A model generated the notes under the pieces. The model was not told where the DNA came from. It saw nothing but the letters and a program-made list of their open reading frames with translations, and made no database searches. A stretch of DNA of 64,000 bases from Neelides folsomi (Eukaryota > Arthropoda > Collembola > Neelipleona > Neelidae): positions 62,001 through 126,000 of the forward strand of contig JAQGBZ010000177.1 of NCBI GenBank assembly GCA_034687125.1, given 5' to 3'. Below are positions 50,691-64,000 of this stretch, piece after piece. Each line of letters begins with the position of its first letter. Positions within the stretch are counted from its first letter, which is position 1. Both the position numbers and the translations under genes were made by a program.

Positions 50691-51783
50691 AACTCTTTTT
50701 AAAAATTAAGATGGATGTAGGAATATCTATGAATGTTAACACCAGTCCTCACACTTGAGAAAAACCATATAAATGAAAAATATGTAAATATTAATCCGGA
50801 TAAAATAAAAATTAGAATACTCGCATGATTAACTTATACATGTGAAAAACTATACAAATGTGATAAGTGATATTATTCACGTGGATTTGTTAATTTGACG
50901 ATTTTTAAAATAATCGATTAATCGATTATTTGAAATTTTAATAATCGTTAATTGATTATTTACTACCTATATGTGACATGACATATCACATGCTACACTT
51001 TCCAAAGTTCTCCAAAGGCCAAGGTTGATTATTAAGTTTAATAAATTTAGCATTGTGAATTCTCATTCTTAAATAAACTTAGGGTAAATACCTATTTAAT
51101 GACCATTTACACCAGCTAAATATTTAAATTACTTCTGGGATTTCTTAAACACATGACATTGTTGCTTAATTTTTTTTAAATTAACCATCTCTTATTAGCA
51201 AACTCTAATCCTTAACAGATTTCGGATTATCGAAAATTCTATCCTTTGAGCCATTACATTAAATCTAATTTTTGCATATGTATGTTTATTGATGGATTAT
51301 TTTATTTATGTAGTAAGCTTAAATCATTTAATCTTTTAATTCTTTGTAGATATATTATAAATAAATATGACCCATAGAAATGCCAATTTCTTGACATTTG
51401 TCTTTAAGTATTGATGTTAAGCGTAAGTATTGCAAATTTAAGTCGGAAAAGAGCATCACGATATATTAAAATACCTCTATTTCATCATTTTTGAATGATT
51501 TGGAGCTCGAAGAAATCCGATTTTTGATAATTTTTATATTGTTCTTATTGTTCTCTCAAATCACCCCATAAAGTAATTTACCAGTGAAAAAACTAACAAT
51601 TTCAATTTCAGAAATCACAATTCATTCAAAAGTGATTTATGAAATACATGTATTTTCATATACCAAATCGAACTGCTCTTCTTTAAATGAGATTTAGAAT
51701 CGAACAAAATTTGTTTTTTTAATTGAAACAAAAAATCTAATCAAAAATACATTTTAGACTTTTAATTCTAAAAAAGGGGCAAA

Positions 51784-52712
51784 ATGAAGGAAATTAAATT
51801 TCTCTATCTCGCTCTCTTTGTTGTCGGAGGTAAATTTTGACATTAAAATTTTTATCTTCTTTATAAAAAGCACATTAACCCTTTTTTTTAAAAAGATAGA
51901 AGAATTTTTAAAGATTTCTTTAATTTTCATAATATTTATTTTATTCATAATATAGCAAAATCTCAAGGATTTGGCCTTGGCACTCCATTTAATTGCCCAA
52001 TTACACAAACTACAACAGTCCTAAATGGGACAAACGTGACGATGTTGCCTTGTTCCCAAGATTGTCCTTCTAACCATGCAGCCCCCATTGGATCCTGCGA
52101 CGATAAACAGAATTGCATCTGTAGCAATTATACCAACAACAGCACAGCGACAGATGAGATTACAACGACGCCGGCGACGGCTCTGCTTTACAGTGCCAAA
52201 CGCTGCACTGGATATGCTTGCCAATGTGCCAACAAATATTTTACTGCACCATATGATGCCATTTGCGTTGGGGATTGTACCTGCAATCACGGGGGGGTTG
52301 GGGGAACTTGCGATTATGAAATTAGGCAATGCAGTTGCAGTTACAACTTCAGTTCTAAAAATGCAACAAAAGTAAAAAAATCTATTTATTATCTGATTGA
52401 ATCTATCTGATTGAATTGAATATTTCCATTGGATTCTATTTGAATATTTAATATTTAGAAAATAAATGATTTGTTTTGTTAATTTAATGAAAATATTATT
52501 TTTATTTTCAGTGGTCAAAAGATATGTGCATCGTGAATGGGTTTCTCAAAAATTACTCTGATTACTACTATCTTGCAATAGAATTTTACAACCAAATTAG
52601 AAATCATAAATTATTGGTTGAGGCGGCGCTTGATTATTTGTATACATACAATACAACTTCTTTTCCAATCGACATAACATTGGCCAGCGCTTTACGTGGA
52701 TTGGTTGGATGA
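51784..52712 (+). CDS. Secreted cysteine-rich glycoprotein, family unknown
   Basis: Three exons (51784-51829, 51956-52371, 52512-52712) give 220 residues. Exon 1 is almost exactly a signal peptide (MKEIKFLYLALFVVG). The mature part has many cysteines in closely spaced pairs (CSQDC, CICSNY, CTGYACQC, CVGDCTC, CDYEIRQCSC), and CTCNHGGVGGTC is EGF- or laminin-like. Several N-X-S/T sites (NGT, NVT, NYT, NNS, NFS, NAT, NYS) and a TTTPAT linker suggest a glycosylated extracellular protein. The C-terminal exon is cysteine-poor and helical (YYYLAIEFYNQIRNH), so the protein has two parts. Possible roles are a binding, matrix or gland-secreted protein; nothing in the sequence decides. Confidence 0.75.
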
Positions 52713-52835
52713 TAAAATGAAAGTCTAGTTGAATCAATAGGAATAAAATGCTTAATTGTCTTCATTAAGTTTTATTCAATTATTGACACTTCATAGATAA
52801 TATCCAGAATCAAAATCAAATTCATTAACCTTTAA

Positions 52836-53028
52836 CCTACTGTTAACATATATATATGGAATGGCGTGTTAGGCACCCTCTCACTGTTAACATAAATATA
52901 TGCAATGGAAAATCTTGCATTCACCTACTGTTGTCATAAATATATGGAATAGCCAATCTCGCACTCTCCTACTGTTAACATATATTTATGTAGTGACGCG
53001 TCCTGCACTCATCCCCTGGTGATTACAT
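52836..53028 (+). repeat. 44-bp tandem repeat array at the 5' end of the piggyBac element
   Basis: The motif ACTGTTAACATA with small variants starts at 52839, 52883, 52927 and 52971, an exact 44-bp period, with a fifth diverged unit near 53015. Each unit has a palindromic CATATATATATG-like core and a C-rich end (CACCCTCTC, GCACTCTCC). The first unit overlaps the terminal inverted repeat, so the array may be a multi-site transposase-binding region. The 3' end has no matching array. Confidence 0.85.
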
Positions 53029-53306
53029 ATATATATGTAATGACTTTATAAGCATAATTAATCAACTTGCGAAATAAAAATTAACCATGTTTAAGCAATA
53101 TACGACATTTTAAGATGGTTTAGAATGCCTTTAATCCCCAATTTGTAAACTTTCTCCTTTTAAAGATTTTAAAAAAGGGCAATAAAAAAATCTTTAATGC
53201 GCACCTAAATAGTGTGCAATAATGGTTCATTTGATGTTCCAATTTTAATTCTCGTTACATTTTCTTCTAATTTATTATTTATTAAATAATTGATTAAACT
53301 TATTAA

Positions 53307-55411
53307 ATGGACTGCGAGGGTGAATTGTGCATTAATTCGGACAGCGAAAACGATGATGACTTCCTGTTAGCTGTAAGTTTATGTAAATTTCATACATACT
53401 ATAATACCAAAATGCCCATTTGACTGACAATGTAAATGTCCAATTTAAAATTAAATCTTCTTATTTTTATAGACTTCCGAGAGATCTATAATTGGAGAAT
53501 CTTCTGATGATGAGTTTACAGAACAAATACAAACTAGATGTGAAAGTCTGATCAAACAATTGGATGAGATCGTTCAAGAAAGTGAAGAGGAAAATCAGAT
53601 ACCTCAAATTGAAAATAAAGAAAACGAAGATTGGGAAGATATTGGCAATGAATTGACAACTACATTATGGAGCAAAACTGATCAATTTAATCCAAATTTG
53701 CAAACTTTTGAGATCGAAGAAGAAAAATTCAATGCAGCCTTTCTACACGACCCTACGCCCTTTGGTATATTTTCAATATTTATGGAAGACATCATTAAAG
53801 AAATTGTTCGTGAAACAAATGATTTTGGACCAACATTAAATGTCAAATTCCCAAAAATAAAAATGTGGGAACCTGTTACAGACAATGACATTTGGTCATT
53901 TATTGGAATTTCAATTTTAATGGGCATTGTTCACAAACCAACAGTCTCGGATTACTGGGCCACCGATTCATTGCTTTTCTCACCTATATTTAGCCAACGG
54001 ATGAGCAGAGATAGGTATAATAATTAAAAATAGTTTAAAATTGACTTTTTGGTAAATTTAATAATTTGAATAAAACTAATTAGAAAATACTTTTTATAGA
54101 TATTTGATGATTCTGAGAGGTCTTCACTTTGCCCCGAACACACTTCCACGGCCGAATGACCGATTTTACAAATTAGGAAATATAATGAAGATACTTGAAA
54201 ATAAGTTCATGGATTGCATTACGATTGGAGAAGAAATTTGCATTGATGAATCCCTTTTACTTTTTAAAGGCCGACTTGCCTTCAAGCAATATATACCCAA
54301 TAAGAAAAATCGATGGGAAATTAAATTCTTCCACCTAATTGATTGTGCAACAGGGATTGTCCTCAAGTCTCTTCCATATCAAGGTGCAAAAACAAACACT
54401 GGAGAGAATTTAAATGCAAAATTGGGATTTGGAGGAAAAGTGGTGCTGACTTTACTCAATAATGCTTGCACACCAAACCAGAAGGTCACAGTTGACAGTT
54501 ACTTCAACAGCCCAGAACTTGCAGCCCACCTCTTAAAAAGACGAATTCATGTACTTGGTACAGTTCGCAAAAATAGGAAAAATATGCCTAAATTTAAACC
54601 AAACATTCCAAAGGGAAATGTTGAAACCTTCACAAAATCTAACATTCTTGTTGAACGGTAAGCCTTTTCTTGAATAATTCTTTTAAATATTTGCTTGATT
54701 TTATATTTAGTATTTCTTTTAGATTAATCAGTACTTTTATATTATACACTGTATTATATAAAAGTACTAAATAATAAATAGCACCTATTTTATTATTACA
54801 GTTGGAGGGATCGTCGAGATGTCTACATGCTCAACACATATATTCCACACGAGATGGTTTATACAGACGCCACCAATCCGAACAACTCAAGACCAAAACC
54901 AAGAAGTGTTTTGAAGTATAACAAAACAATGGGCAGTGTTGATTTTATGGACAAAACGATTCAACCATATCGAATGACACGGAAAACGGTAAAATGGTAC
55001 CGAAAGGTTTTCTTCCACTTTGTTGACATTGTTATTTACAACTCATTTTGCAAGAGGCAACCAATGACGGGGAAAATGGACATGAAGGATTTCCGAATTT
55101 CAATCATAAAGAACATTTTTGCTACAATCCCATCCTGTGTCAAAAGAAAGAGAAGTGGTCAAATGACTCCCATCACACCGACCGCCTCTTCAGCAAACAC
55201 TCAAGTTCTCCATTTGTTTGGCCAAGATTTGGTCGTTGGACGACCGAGACAATCAAATTGTTTCATTTGTTGGAGGGACAGAAAGATCAGGAGAACTTCA
55301 ACATTTATTTGTATTTTATGTTCCAAACATTTATGTGTAACGGTTCCTCCCAATCAAAGTTTGTGTTGTTATTCGGGGCATGTGATTGAAGAATTTCAGA
55401 AAGATAAATAA
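53307..55411 (+). CDS. piggyBac transposase (PGBD-like), four exons
   Basis: Excises and inserts its own element at TTAA by a DDD mechanism without leaving a scar. Exons 53307-53372, 53473-54014, 54100-54657 and 54802-55411 join in phase (AG|A, CG|T) to 591 residues. The acidic N-terminus is typical. The DDE-like core shows the three aspartates at about 251 (CIDESLLLFKGR), 335 (TVDSYFNSPEL) and 436 (NKTMGSVDFMDK). The C-terminus carries a cysteine-rich zinc cross-brace (CFICWRD, CILCSKHLCV, then SLCCYSGH), as in PGBD/piggyBac proteins that bind subterminal DNA. Every exon keeps an open frame. Introns of host-like length in an active-looking piggyBac gene are notable. Confidence 0.93.
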
Positions 55412-55944
55412 TGTTAGGATTATTATATGCATTTATATTATTTTTATATGCTCTTATTTAGACATAACTTATATAGGTATTAAACTAAAATACTTTGCTA
55501 TCAATATTAAATGTCAATATTATTCAGAAATAAATAACAGTTTCTGGGTGATTTCTTCAATTTTACGTTTAGTATATGAAGATAATCTTCCTAATTTACT
55601 CTCGGGGAAATCAATGTTAGCATCATAGTAACTCCGTAGTAAAAGGAATAATATGAAAATCGTTATCAGTAAGCTAAAGGTTAATGACAAATGACTAATA
55701 TAATATAAATAAATAATTGTTAATAATTAATTAGTAATTAGAAATAAATAGATGATAGTGTAACAAAAAAAGAATTATTAGAATCTTTGATGCCACAACC
55801 CACAATTAAAATTTTAATCAAATCAATTCAAAATTCAACATTATAATTGGCATATTTTCTTCAGGGCTGTAAAGGGAATATTCCCAAAAAATGGGGAAGA
55901 GTTTGTTTGACCAGGATTTGTTTGTAGTTCGATTTCATTATTAT

Positions 55945-56281
55945 TCACAGGTTCTTCGGAAATGTTCTGAACACAAATATTGCTAGTGAGGGAAACAATT
56001 TAAGATATAATTGAAAACCTCCAAAATATTTAAAAACATAAATTCCTTCAATTCCATTCAAAATCACACTCAAAGACCACAAAATCTCCAATTGAAGTTT
56101 TAAAGCAAGGAATGCGACCATCCATATAGAGAAATTTAAAATTCCGACCGTGATGTTGAACTTGAATATCAAAAGATAGGAATCACACAATTTCTTATTT
56201 TCCGCTTGTTCTTTATTTTCTTTTGTTTGGCACATTAATGCGTAGATTCTTTTAGTAGTCAAAACAAATAAAACAAAATTA
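55945..56281 (-). pseudogene. C-terminal fragment of a methuselah-like GPCR
   Basis: The minus-strand frame begins after an acceptor (TTTAG at 56282). It reads NFVLFVLTTKRIYALM and then a helix pair FNITVGILNFSIWMVAFLAL and LSVILNGIEGIYVFKYFGG. These match the end of transmembrane helix 5, the third cytoplasmic loop and helices 6-7 of methuselah/secretin-type receptors. The extracellular domain and helices 1-4 are missing. The expected upstream space holds a gene relic on the other strand, so this is most likely a stranded fragment. Confidence 0.55.
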
Positions 56282-56356
56282 CTAAATAAATATTACTAAA
56301 TTTAATAATTAAATATGATAATTTATTAATTAAGTTTTAAAATCACCTTTCTTATT

Positions 56357-56718
56357 GAATTTCCTTTTGTCAAGGCGGGAATGAAAGATTTGGAAATTTT
56401 AAATGAAGCGGAAACGATTTCTTTGTAAATCGGGTTTCTCTATCAAATCCAAGACGATTATTTGGATTGCTTTGCCAATCCGGAGACGACGGGGGAAATC
56501 GGAACGGACATGCACCTGGATTTTTCTCACAGCAGTTGAAAAAGCAAATGAAGAGAAAAAGATTTTGAATGAAAATTATGGCCATGAAGAACCAATGAAA
56601 ATATTGAAAGTGAAAAATCTCTATGAGAAACTTGAAATTCCAAAATTGTTTTCAAGATAAAACATTCAACGACATTATCAATCACATTGACGCCCTTAAT
56701 GAGAAACATACAAAATAA
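56357..56718 (+). pseudogene. Farnesyl diphosphate synthase C-terminal relic
   Basis: Farnesyl diphosphate synthase makes the C15 isoprenoid precursor. Three pieces follow each other in different frames: [20 protein letters not shown] (the second Asp-rich motif region, near 56443), [20 protein letters not shown] followed by ENYG...VKNLYEKLEIPK (56512-56648), and TFNDIINHIDALNEK (56668-56710). Together they match the last third of the enzyme. An in-frame stop lies shortly before the first piece (near 56425), about 15 bases plus a frame change are lost after EIGTD, and one more frame change follows IPKLF. The N-terminal two thirds are absent. No introns separate the pieces, so a truncated retrocopy or a duplicated last exon are both possible. 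Confidence 0.78.
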
Positions 56719-57296
56719 CTCATGTATCTCATTATCCATAAAGTATATCGACGAGAAAAATAATAAAAAATGCAAAATTTTAGCCAAATATCCATTTTTT
56801 ACTGTTTAATTTGTGTGGCTTTAAAGTGAGAGGAACTTTCAATATTTATTTTAAGAATGTCATTTTGGATATTTAAAGCATAAATTCCATTATTGTCTGT
56901 TAAATATTTTAAAAAATATGGTAAGAAACAACGTGGTAAGGCGACAGTTACCTATCGTTTCTTTAAAGTGAAGATATATCAACATTTCATATCTTTCAAT
57001 TTCTTCTACATTTGATGAAATGATGAATATGCCTAATATTTCATTATTTTATACCGATAATTTTTGTACATTCCTTGTGCATTGGCGAGTGTTTCAAATG
57101 ATTTAATAATCTAAGCCGTGTTTTATATCTATGTTAAAATGTTAAAATTTATTTAATAAATTCTAATTGCTCAATTATTCATTTCATATTAAACACTATT
57201 ATATGCATATTATACAAACAGCAAATATTAAATAATTAAATTATAATAATTATAATTATAATATAATAAATATAATACACAAATTCAATTAAAATT
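56719..57296. other. Intergenic with repeat copy 2
   Basis: No gene was found between the farnesyl-diphosphate-synthase relic and the lyase gene. The last 156 bp are the second copy of the dispersed repeat. Confidence 0.5.
57131..57286 (+). repeat. 150-bp dispersed repeat, copy 2
   Basis: Direct-orientation partner of 50136-50285, 7 kb away. It contains an extra TACAAACAGCAAATA-like segment in the middle and ends about 10 bp from the stop codon of the minus-strand lyase gene. Confidence 0.75.
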
Positions 57297-58073
57297 TTAA
57301 TCGCATTTATCCGACCCTTTCGCAATACAAAAAGTATCAAATAAAACAATTTCATTTCTTAATTGATCTTTAACCTTCTGATCTGCGATGCTTCTGTACA
57401 ATCCCCATTTGGGTCTCACAAAGGTCGTCTTGTTTCTCCACATGTCAAGATTACCATTTTGATATTTAAACAAAGTTTTCTTCCCGCCAAGCTCAGTTAA
57501 AACCAGTGAATATTTTCCATTTGTCCCATAAGTAATTTCCTCTTTTGCATGAATCCACGAACCTAAAAATTGCGCCAGATTTTCAATTTTCAAAACTTTT
57601 TTAGTTCCTTTGGAATCCACATAAATTAGCTGGAGTTTATTCGGAGATGATTTTCTTGGCGTGATTGTAATTATCGGAGTTCCGTCGTCGCCATTTACAG
57701 CTTTGATTTGATGAATGTGTGAAAAACCCGAAGAAGGTTGGAATTTTTGGTCCAATTTAAAATTCCAAGAAAACGAAACTTTTTCTCCATTGAATCCTTT
57801 AAGATAATCTTTAGACGGACCAAAAACTTTAATTTCGATTCTTTGGCGATCGAATTTCTCACATCGGTCGTTGTCTTCATTTACATGCAAATGGAAAAGA
57901 AAAACATTTCTTCCGAGATCTGAATCTTTTTTCTGTGTTATGTGATGCCCAAAGGATTTATGAGCGCAGTCTGGAACTTCTTCTGCGTTGTTGCCAAGGA
58001 CACTTCGGATCACTTTGTAAGCGTCGGATGAACCATCGGCTTTTAAAATCACGGGTATTGAATTTGCAAAATT
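57297..58073 (-). CDS. Polysaccharide-lyase-like protein, resembling family PL20 glucuronan lyases
   Basis: A 258-codon frame reads from a splice-acceptor-like TAG at 58074-58076 to the stop at 57297. The order of conserved-looking blocks recalls fungal and bacterial PL20-type beta-jelly-roll lyases: CAHKSFGHHI, FLFHLHVNEDNDRCEKFDRQ, EIKVFGPS, KVSFSWNFKLDQKFQPSSGF, SHIHQIKA, TPIITITPRKSSP, LDMWRNKTTFVRPKWGLYRS and DTFCIAKG. Such enzymes cleave uronate polymers by beta-elimination. No secretion signal is in this frame. The only ATG upstream in frame (58112, MNSIFIIFILEF) would give a signal-like start but is followed by TAG. Either a 5' exon is missing from my model or the signal region is damaged. 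No introns lie inside. Family recognised from memory of sequence pattern, so moderate confidence. Confidence 0.6.
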   Translation of the reverse strand, partial: NFANSIPVILKADGSSDAYKVIRSVLGNNAEEVPDCAHKSFGHHITQKKDSDLGRNVFLFHLHVNEDNDRCEKFDRQRIEIKVFGPSKDYLKGFNGEKVSFSWNFKLDQKFQPSSGFSHIHQIKAVNGDDGTPIITITPRKSSPNKLQLIYVDSKGTKKVLKIENLAQFLGSWIHAKEEITYGTNGKYSLVLTELGGKKTLFKYQNGNLDMWRNKTTFVRPKWGLYRSIADQKVKDQLRNEIVLFDTFCIAKGSDKCD

Positions 58074-58640
58074 CTAAAATTCCAAAATGAAAATAATAAA
58101 TATTGAATTCATTTTTAGCAACATTTTTAGCAATAAGAATTTCCTCAAATATGAATTATTTATATTTATCGTATTTAGTTGTTGTTGTAGCTTATTATTT
58201 ATTTATATGATTAATGTCCTCCTCTTTATTATATTACATAGGTATGTGAAATATTTATGTATATGTGTTTACCAAATTACGCCCATTGTATTTAATAATA
58301 GTTTAAGTAAGCTTGTGGTTTTCCATTATGACATAAAATCGATTATTCAAAATATAATTTATTCCGTAGTATTTGTGTTTTATAATCGAGGTCATATTCA
58401 ATAAGTACTATTATTTTATGCCATTTAATTAAATTATGGATAAGTAATATTTTTATAGTATTTTTATAAACATGACATGAGAGCAGAAACGTTCTTTTGA
58501 GAATAGGGGAGAGACTTATCGTAAATTAGCAACTAAATCCTGTAACTATTTGAAATTTTCACGTCATTTTCTTTCTTTATTGTACACAAAAATATTAAAT
58601 TACATTTTTGCATTTGTCGGCTTGGCAATCGTTATAATAA
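58074..58640. other. Spacer between divergent lyase-like gene and TYW5
   Basis: This should contain both promoters and, if present, the first exon of the lyase-like gene. A 105-codon plus-strand frame at 58087-58404 is Phe/Ile/Leu-rich and looks like an A+T artefact. Confidence 0.45.
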
Positions 58641-59963
58641 ATGCCATTTAAATCCGTTGAAATTGTCACCAAGGCATATTTCTCCGAATTGACCACAAAG
58701 GAGAAAATAAATTATTTACAAGAAAATCGCAAGCCATTGGTCTTTAAAGGTTTTGACATTGGGCCTTGTGTGGAAAAGTGGACGGTCGATCATTTGAAAT
58801 CTGTCAATCCAGATAAAAAGGTCAAGGTTCATCGAAGCTCTGATTCCCGATTGGATTTTCTTAAGAAAAATTTCACCTACGAGACAATCACTTTTTTGCA
58901 ACTTATACAGAATTGCAATAACGAAAATAAATTAAATGATTTGAGCCAAAATCATAAGGAACAAAACTCCGAGTTTTGGTATTTGCGATCATTGGGTGAA
59001 GATCCAAGGTATTTAATTTAATTATGATTATTAAAATTAAAATAAATAAATATAAAATTAAATAATTTAAAAAATTACCAAAACTAGATAACTATTAACT
59101 ATTAAAATATTAATAAGAAACACTAATAAAATTAATTTTAATTAGTTATATTGACTTATTAGTTATTTTATTATTAATATTAAAAATTGACAATACTTTT
59201 ATTAATTGATTTTTCAGAGGCCGAGACGTTTCCGACTTGTCGATTCATTTCCCTGAACTTTTCGCTGACCTGACGATTCCTCGACTATTCGACCATTCTT
59301 TAATTTTCTCTTCAGTTTTCCGAATTAGTTCTCCGAGTCTTCAGCTTTGGACTCATTACGACACTTGTGACAATCTCCTGGTTCAAGTTCGTGGTCGAAA
59401 ACGCATCGTTTTCTTTCCGCCCTCCGAAGCTCTCAATTTATATTTACAAGGGGACAAATCTCTCGTCATTGACATTGACAATCCCGATAGAGAGATTTAT
59501 CCAAAATTTCCGACAACTCAAGGATTTGAAGTGATTTTGGAAGAAGGCGAAATTCTTTTTATTCCTGCCCTTTGGTTCCACAACGTCACAGCGATTGATT
59601 TTTGTGTTTCAGTCAACGTGTTTTGGAAAAATTTGGATAAACAACTTTACGATAAAAAAGACACTTATGGGAATCGAGATTTGATTCCTGCACAATTGGT
59701 GAGAAAGATAATTACAATTATTTTATTAACAACTCATATTTAAAGTCATATTAATTATTTAATTATTAATCATTTAACAATGATAATGATTTAATGTGAT
59801 TAATTTTTATTTATTTGGTTAGGGATTTCGAACATTAGAAAAAGCAGCAAGTCATCTTGAAATTTTGCCAAGTCAGTTTGAAGATTTTTACCTTCGTCGG
59901 ATGATCGCAGTTTTGGAAAAGAGAATTGAGAAATTGGGAAATTCCAATTTGCAATCACAATAA
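58641..59963 (+). CDS. TYW5: tRNA wybutosine-synthesising protein 5 (TYW5), JmjC hydroxylase
   Basis: Fe(II)/2-oxoglutarate oxygenase that hydroxylates the wybutosine side chain next to the anticodon of tRNA-Phe. Exons 58641-59008, 59218-59698 and 59823-59963 give 329 residues, near the length of vertebrate TYW5. The N-terminus has KPLVFKGFDIGPCVEKWTVD, followed by YLRSLGEDPRGRDVSDL. The JmjC core has SSVFRISSPSLQLWTHYDTC with the iron-binding H-x-D at about 168-170, LLVQVRGRKRIVFFPP, and the distal histidine in LFIPALWFHN at about 243. The match to animal TYW5 runs the whole length. MCM9 starts 16 bp after the stop codon, and an AATAAA overlaps that stop. Confidence 0.94.
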
Positions 59964-59979
59964 AAGAACATTTTTGCAA

Positions 59980-63818
<3,839 letters not shown>

Positions 63819-64000
63819 AATATTTATAGCGAGTATTTATGTATCACCATATTTATAATTAGTGTTTGTATTGTTTATAATTAACAAGTTAATTGTACTT
63901 ATAGTTAATAATATTAATATTGATAATTACGTTTTTAAAGTGTTAATATAAAATCTTTCTTTAAATTTCTTTTCTTACTATAATTTTATAAATTTTTCAG
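63819..64000. other. 3' flank of MCM9
   Basis: A+T-rich, with AATAAA directly over and after the stop codon (63812-63822 area), a likely poly(A) signal. Nothing else was recognised before the window ends. Confidence 0.5.

Larger units (their letters stand above)
49746..51783. other. Intergenic with repeat copies
   Basis: Holds the 3' flank of the TNFAIP8-like gene, one copy of a 150-bp direct repeat (50136-50285), and a G-rich block at 50460-50690 that looks like the tail of a transposable element. No coding exon was found. Confidence 0.5.
52829..55680 (+). mobile_element. Complete piggyBac-superfamily DNA transposon
   Basis: The element is 2,852 bp, flanked by TTAA at 52825-52828 and 55681-55684, the target site piggyBac always duplicates. 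Its ends are inverted repeats beginning CCTTTA: the first 19 bases at the left and the complement of the last 19 at the right agree at 16 positions. Between them lies a full-length transposase gene with the three expected catalytic aspartates and no stop or frameshift. The left end also contains a 44-bp tandem repeat array. It looks young and potentially autonomous. Confidence 0.92.

Noticed and set aside
55842-55966. A peptide tail (NISEEPVNNN...) that might be the cytoplasmic end of the methuselah-like receptor
   Set aside because: Joining it to the helix 6-7 exon through the available splice sites puts it out of phase.
58087-58404. A 105-codon membrane-like frame upstream of TYW5
   Set aside because: Phe/Ile/Leu/Tyr content is expected from A+T-rich DNA. 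It sits where the lyase-like gene's 5' exon or promoter should be.

Overview
This window is nuclear DNA of an invertebrate animal. It is very A+T-rich. Most genes are split by short (about 50-150 bp) A+T-rich GT-AG introns, and the recognisable proteins are metazoan: srGAP, GILT, TAF8, TNFAIP8-like, TYW5, MCM9, an ionotropic-receptor-like chemoreceptor and a methuselah-type receptor remnant. The chemoreceptor and the methuselah-like fragment point to an arthropod. A fungal-type polysaccharide-lyase-like gene would fit a soil arthropod such as a springtail, but that placement is inference. Exon models were assembled by hand from splice signals and checked for reading phase.

Layout. 1-9.6 kb: srGAP (+), whose first exon lies outside the window. 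11.3-12.3 kb: a GILT thiol reductase (-). 14.7-17.0 kb: an intronless divergent ionotropic receptor (-). 17.9-19.8 kb: a decayed mitochondrial citrate-carrier gene (-) disrupted by an inverted-repeat cluster. 20.8-25.3 kb: a 1,133-residue F-box protein (-), divergent from TAF8 (+, 26.1-27.8 kb). 29.3-37.0 kb: a multi-zinc-finger protein of at least 2,025 residues (-). 38.5-43.1 kb: an unrecognised low-complexity nuclear-type protein with LNPQ repeats (-). 43.1-48.8 kb: a long gene-poor stretch. 48.8-49.7 kb: a TNFAIP8-like gene (+). 51.8-52.7 kb: a secreted cysteine-rich protein (+). 52.8-55.7 kb: a complete piggyBac transposon with TTAA sites, terminal repeats and a four-exon transposase. 55.9-56.7 kb: back-to-back fragments of a methuselah-like receptor (-) and a farnesyl diphosphate synthase (+). 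57.3-58.1 kb: a polysaccharide-lyase-family-20-like gene (-). 58.6-60.0 kb: TYW5 (+), followed after 16 bp by MCM9 (+, to 63.8 kb).

The genes form no single pathway. The most unusual part is 48-58 kb, a mobile-element-rich stretch holding the intact piggyBac copy, two gene relics, a pair of about 150-bp direct repeats 7 kb apart, and the candidate horizontally acquired lyase. I saw no CRISPR array, rRNA or tRNA gene, and no retrovirus-like or Polinton-like element. I found no clearly new multi-gene system. The best novelty candidates are the spliced piggyBac with a 44-bp repeat array at its 5' end, the lyase gene, and the very tight TYW5-MCM9 pair.
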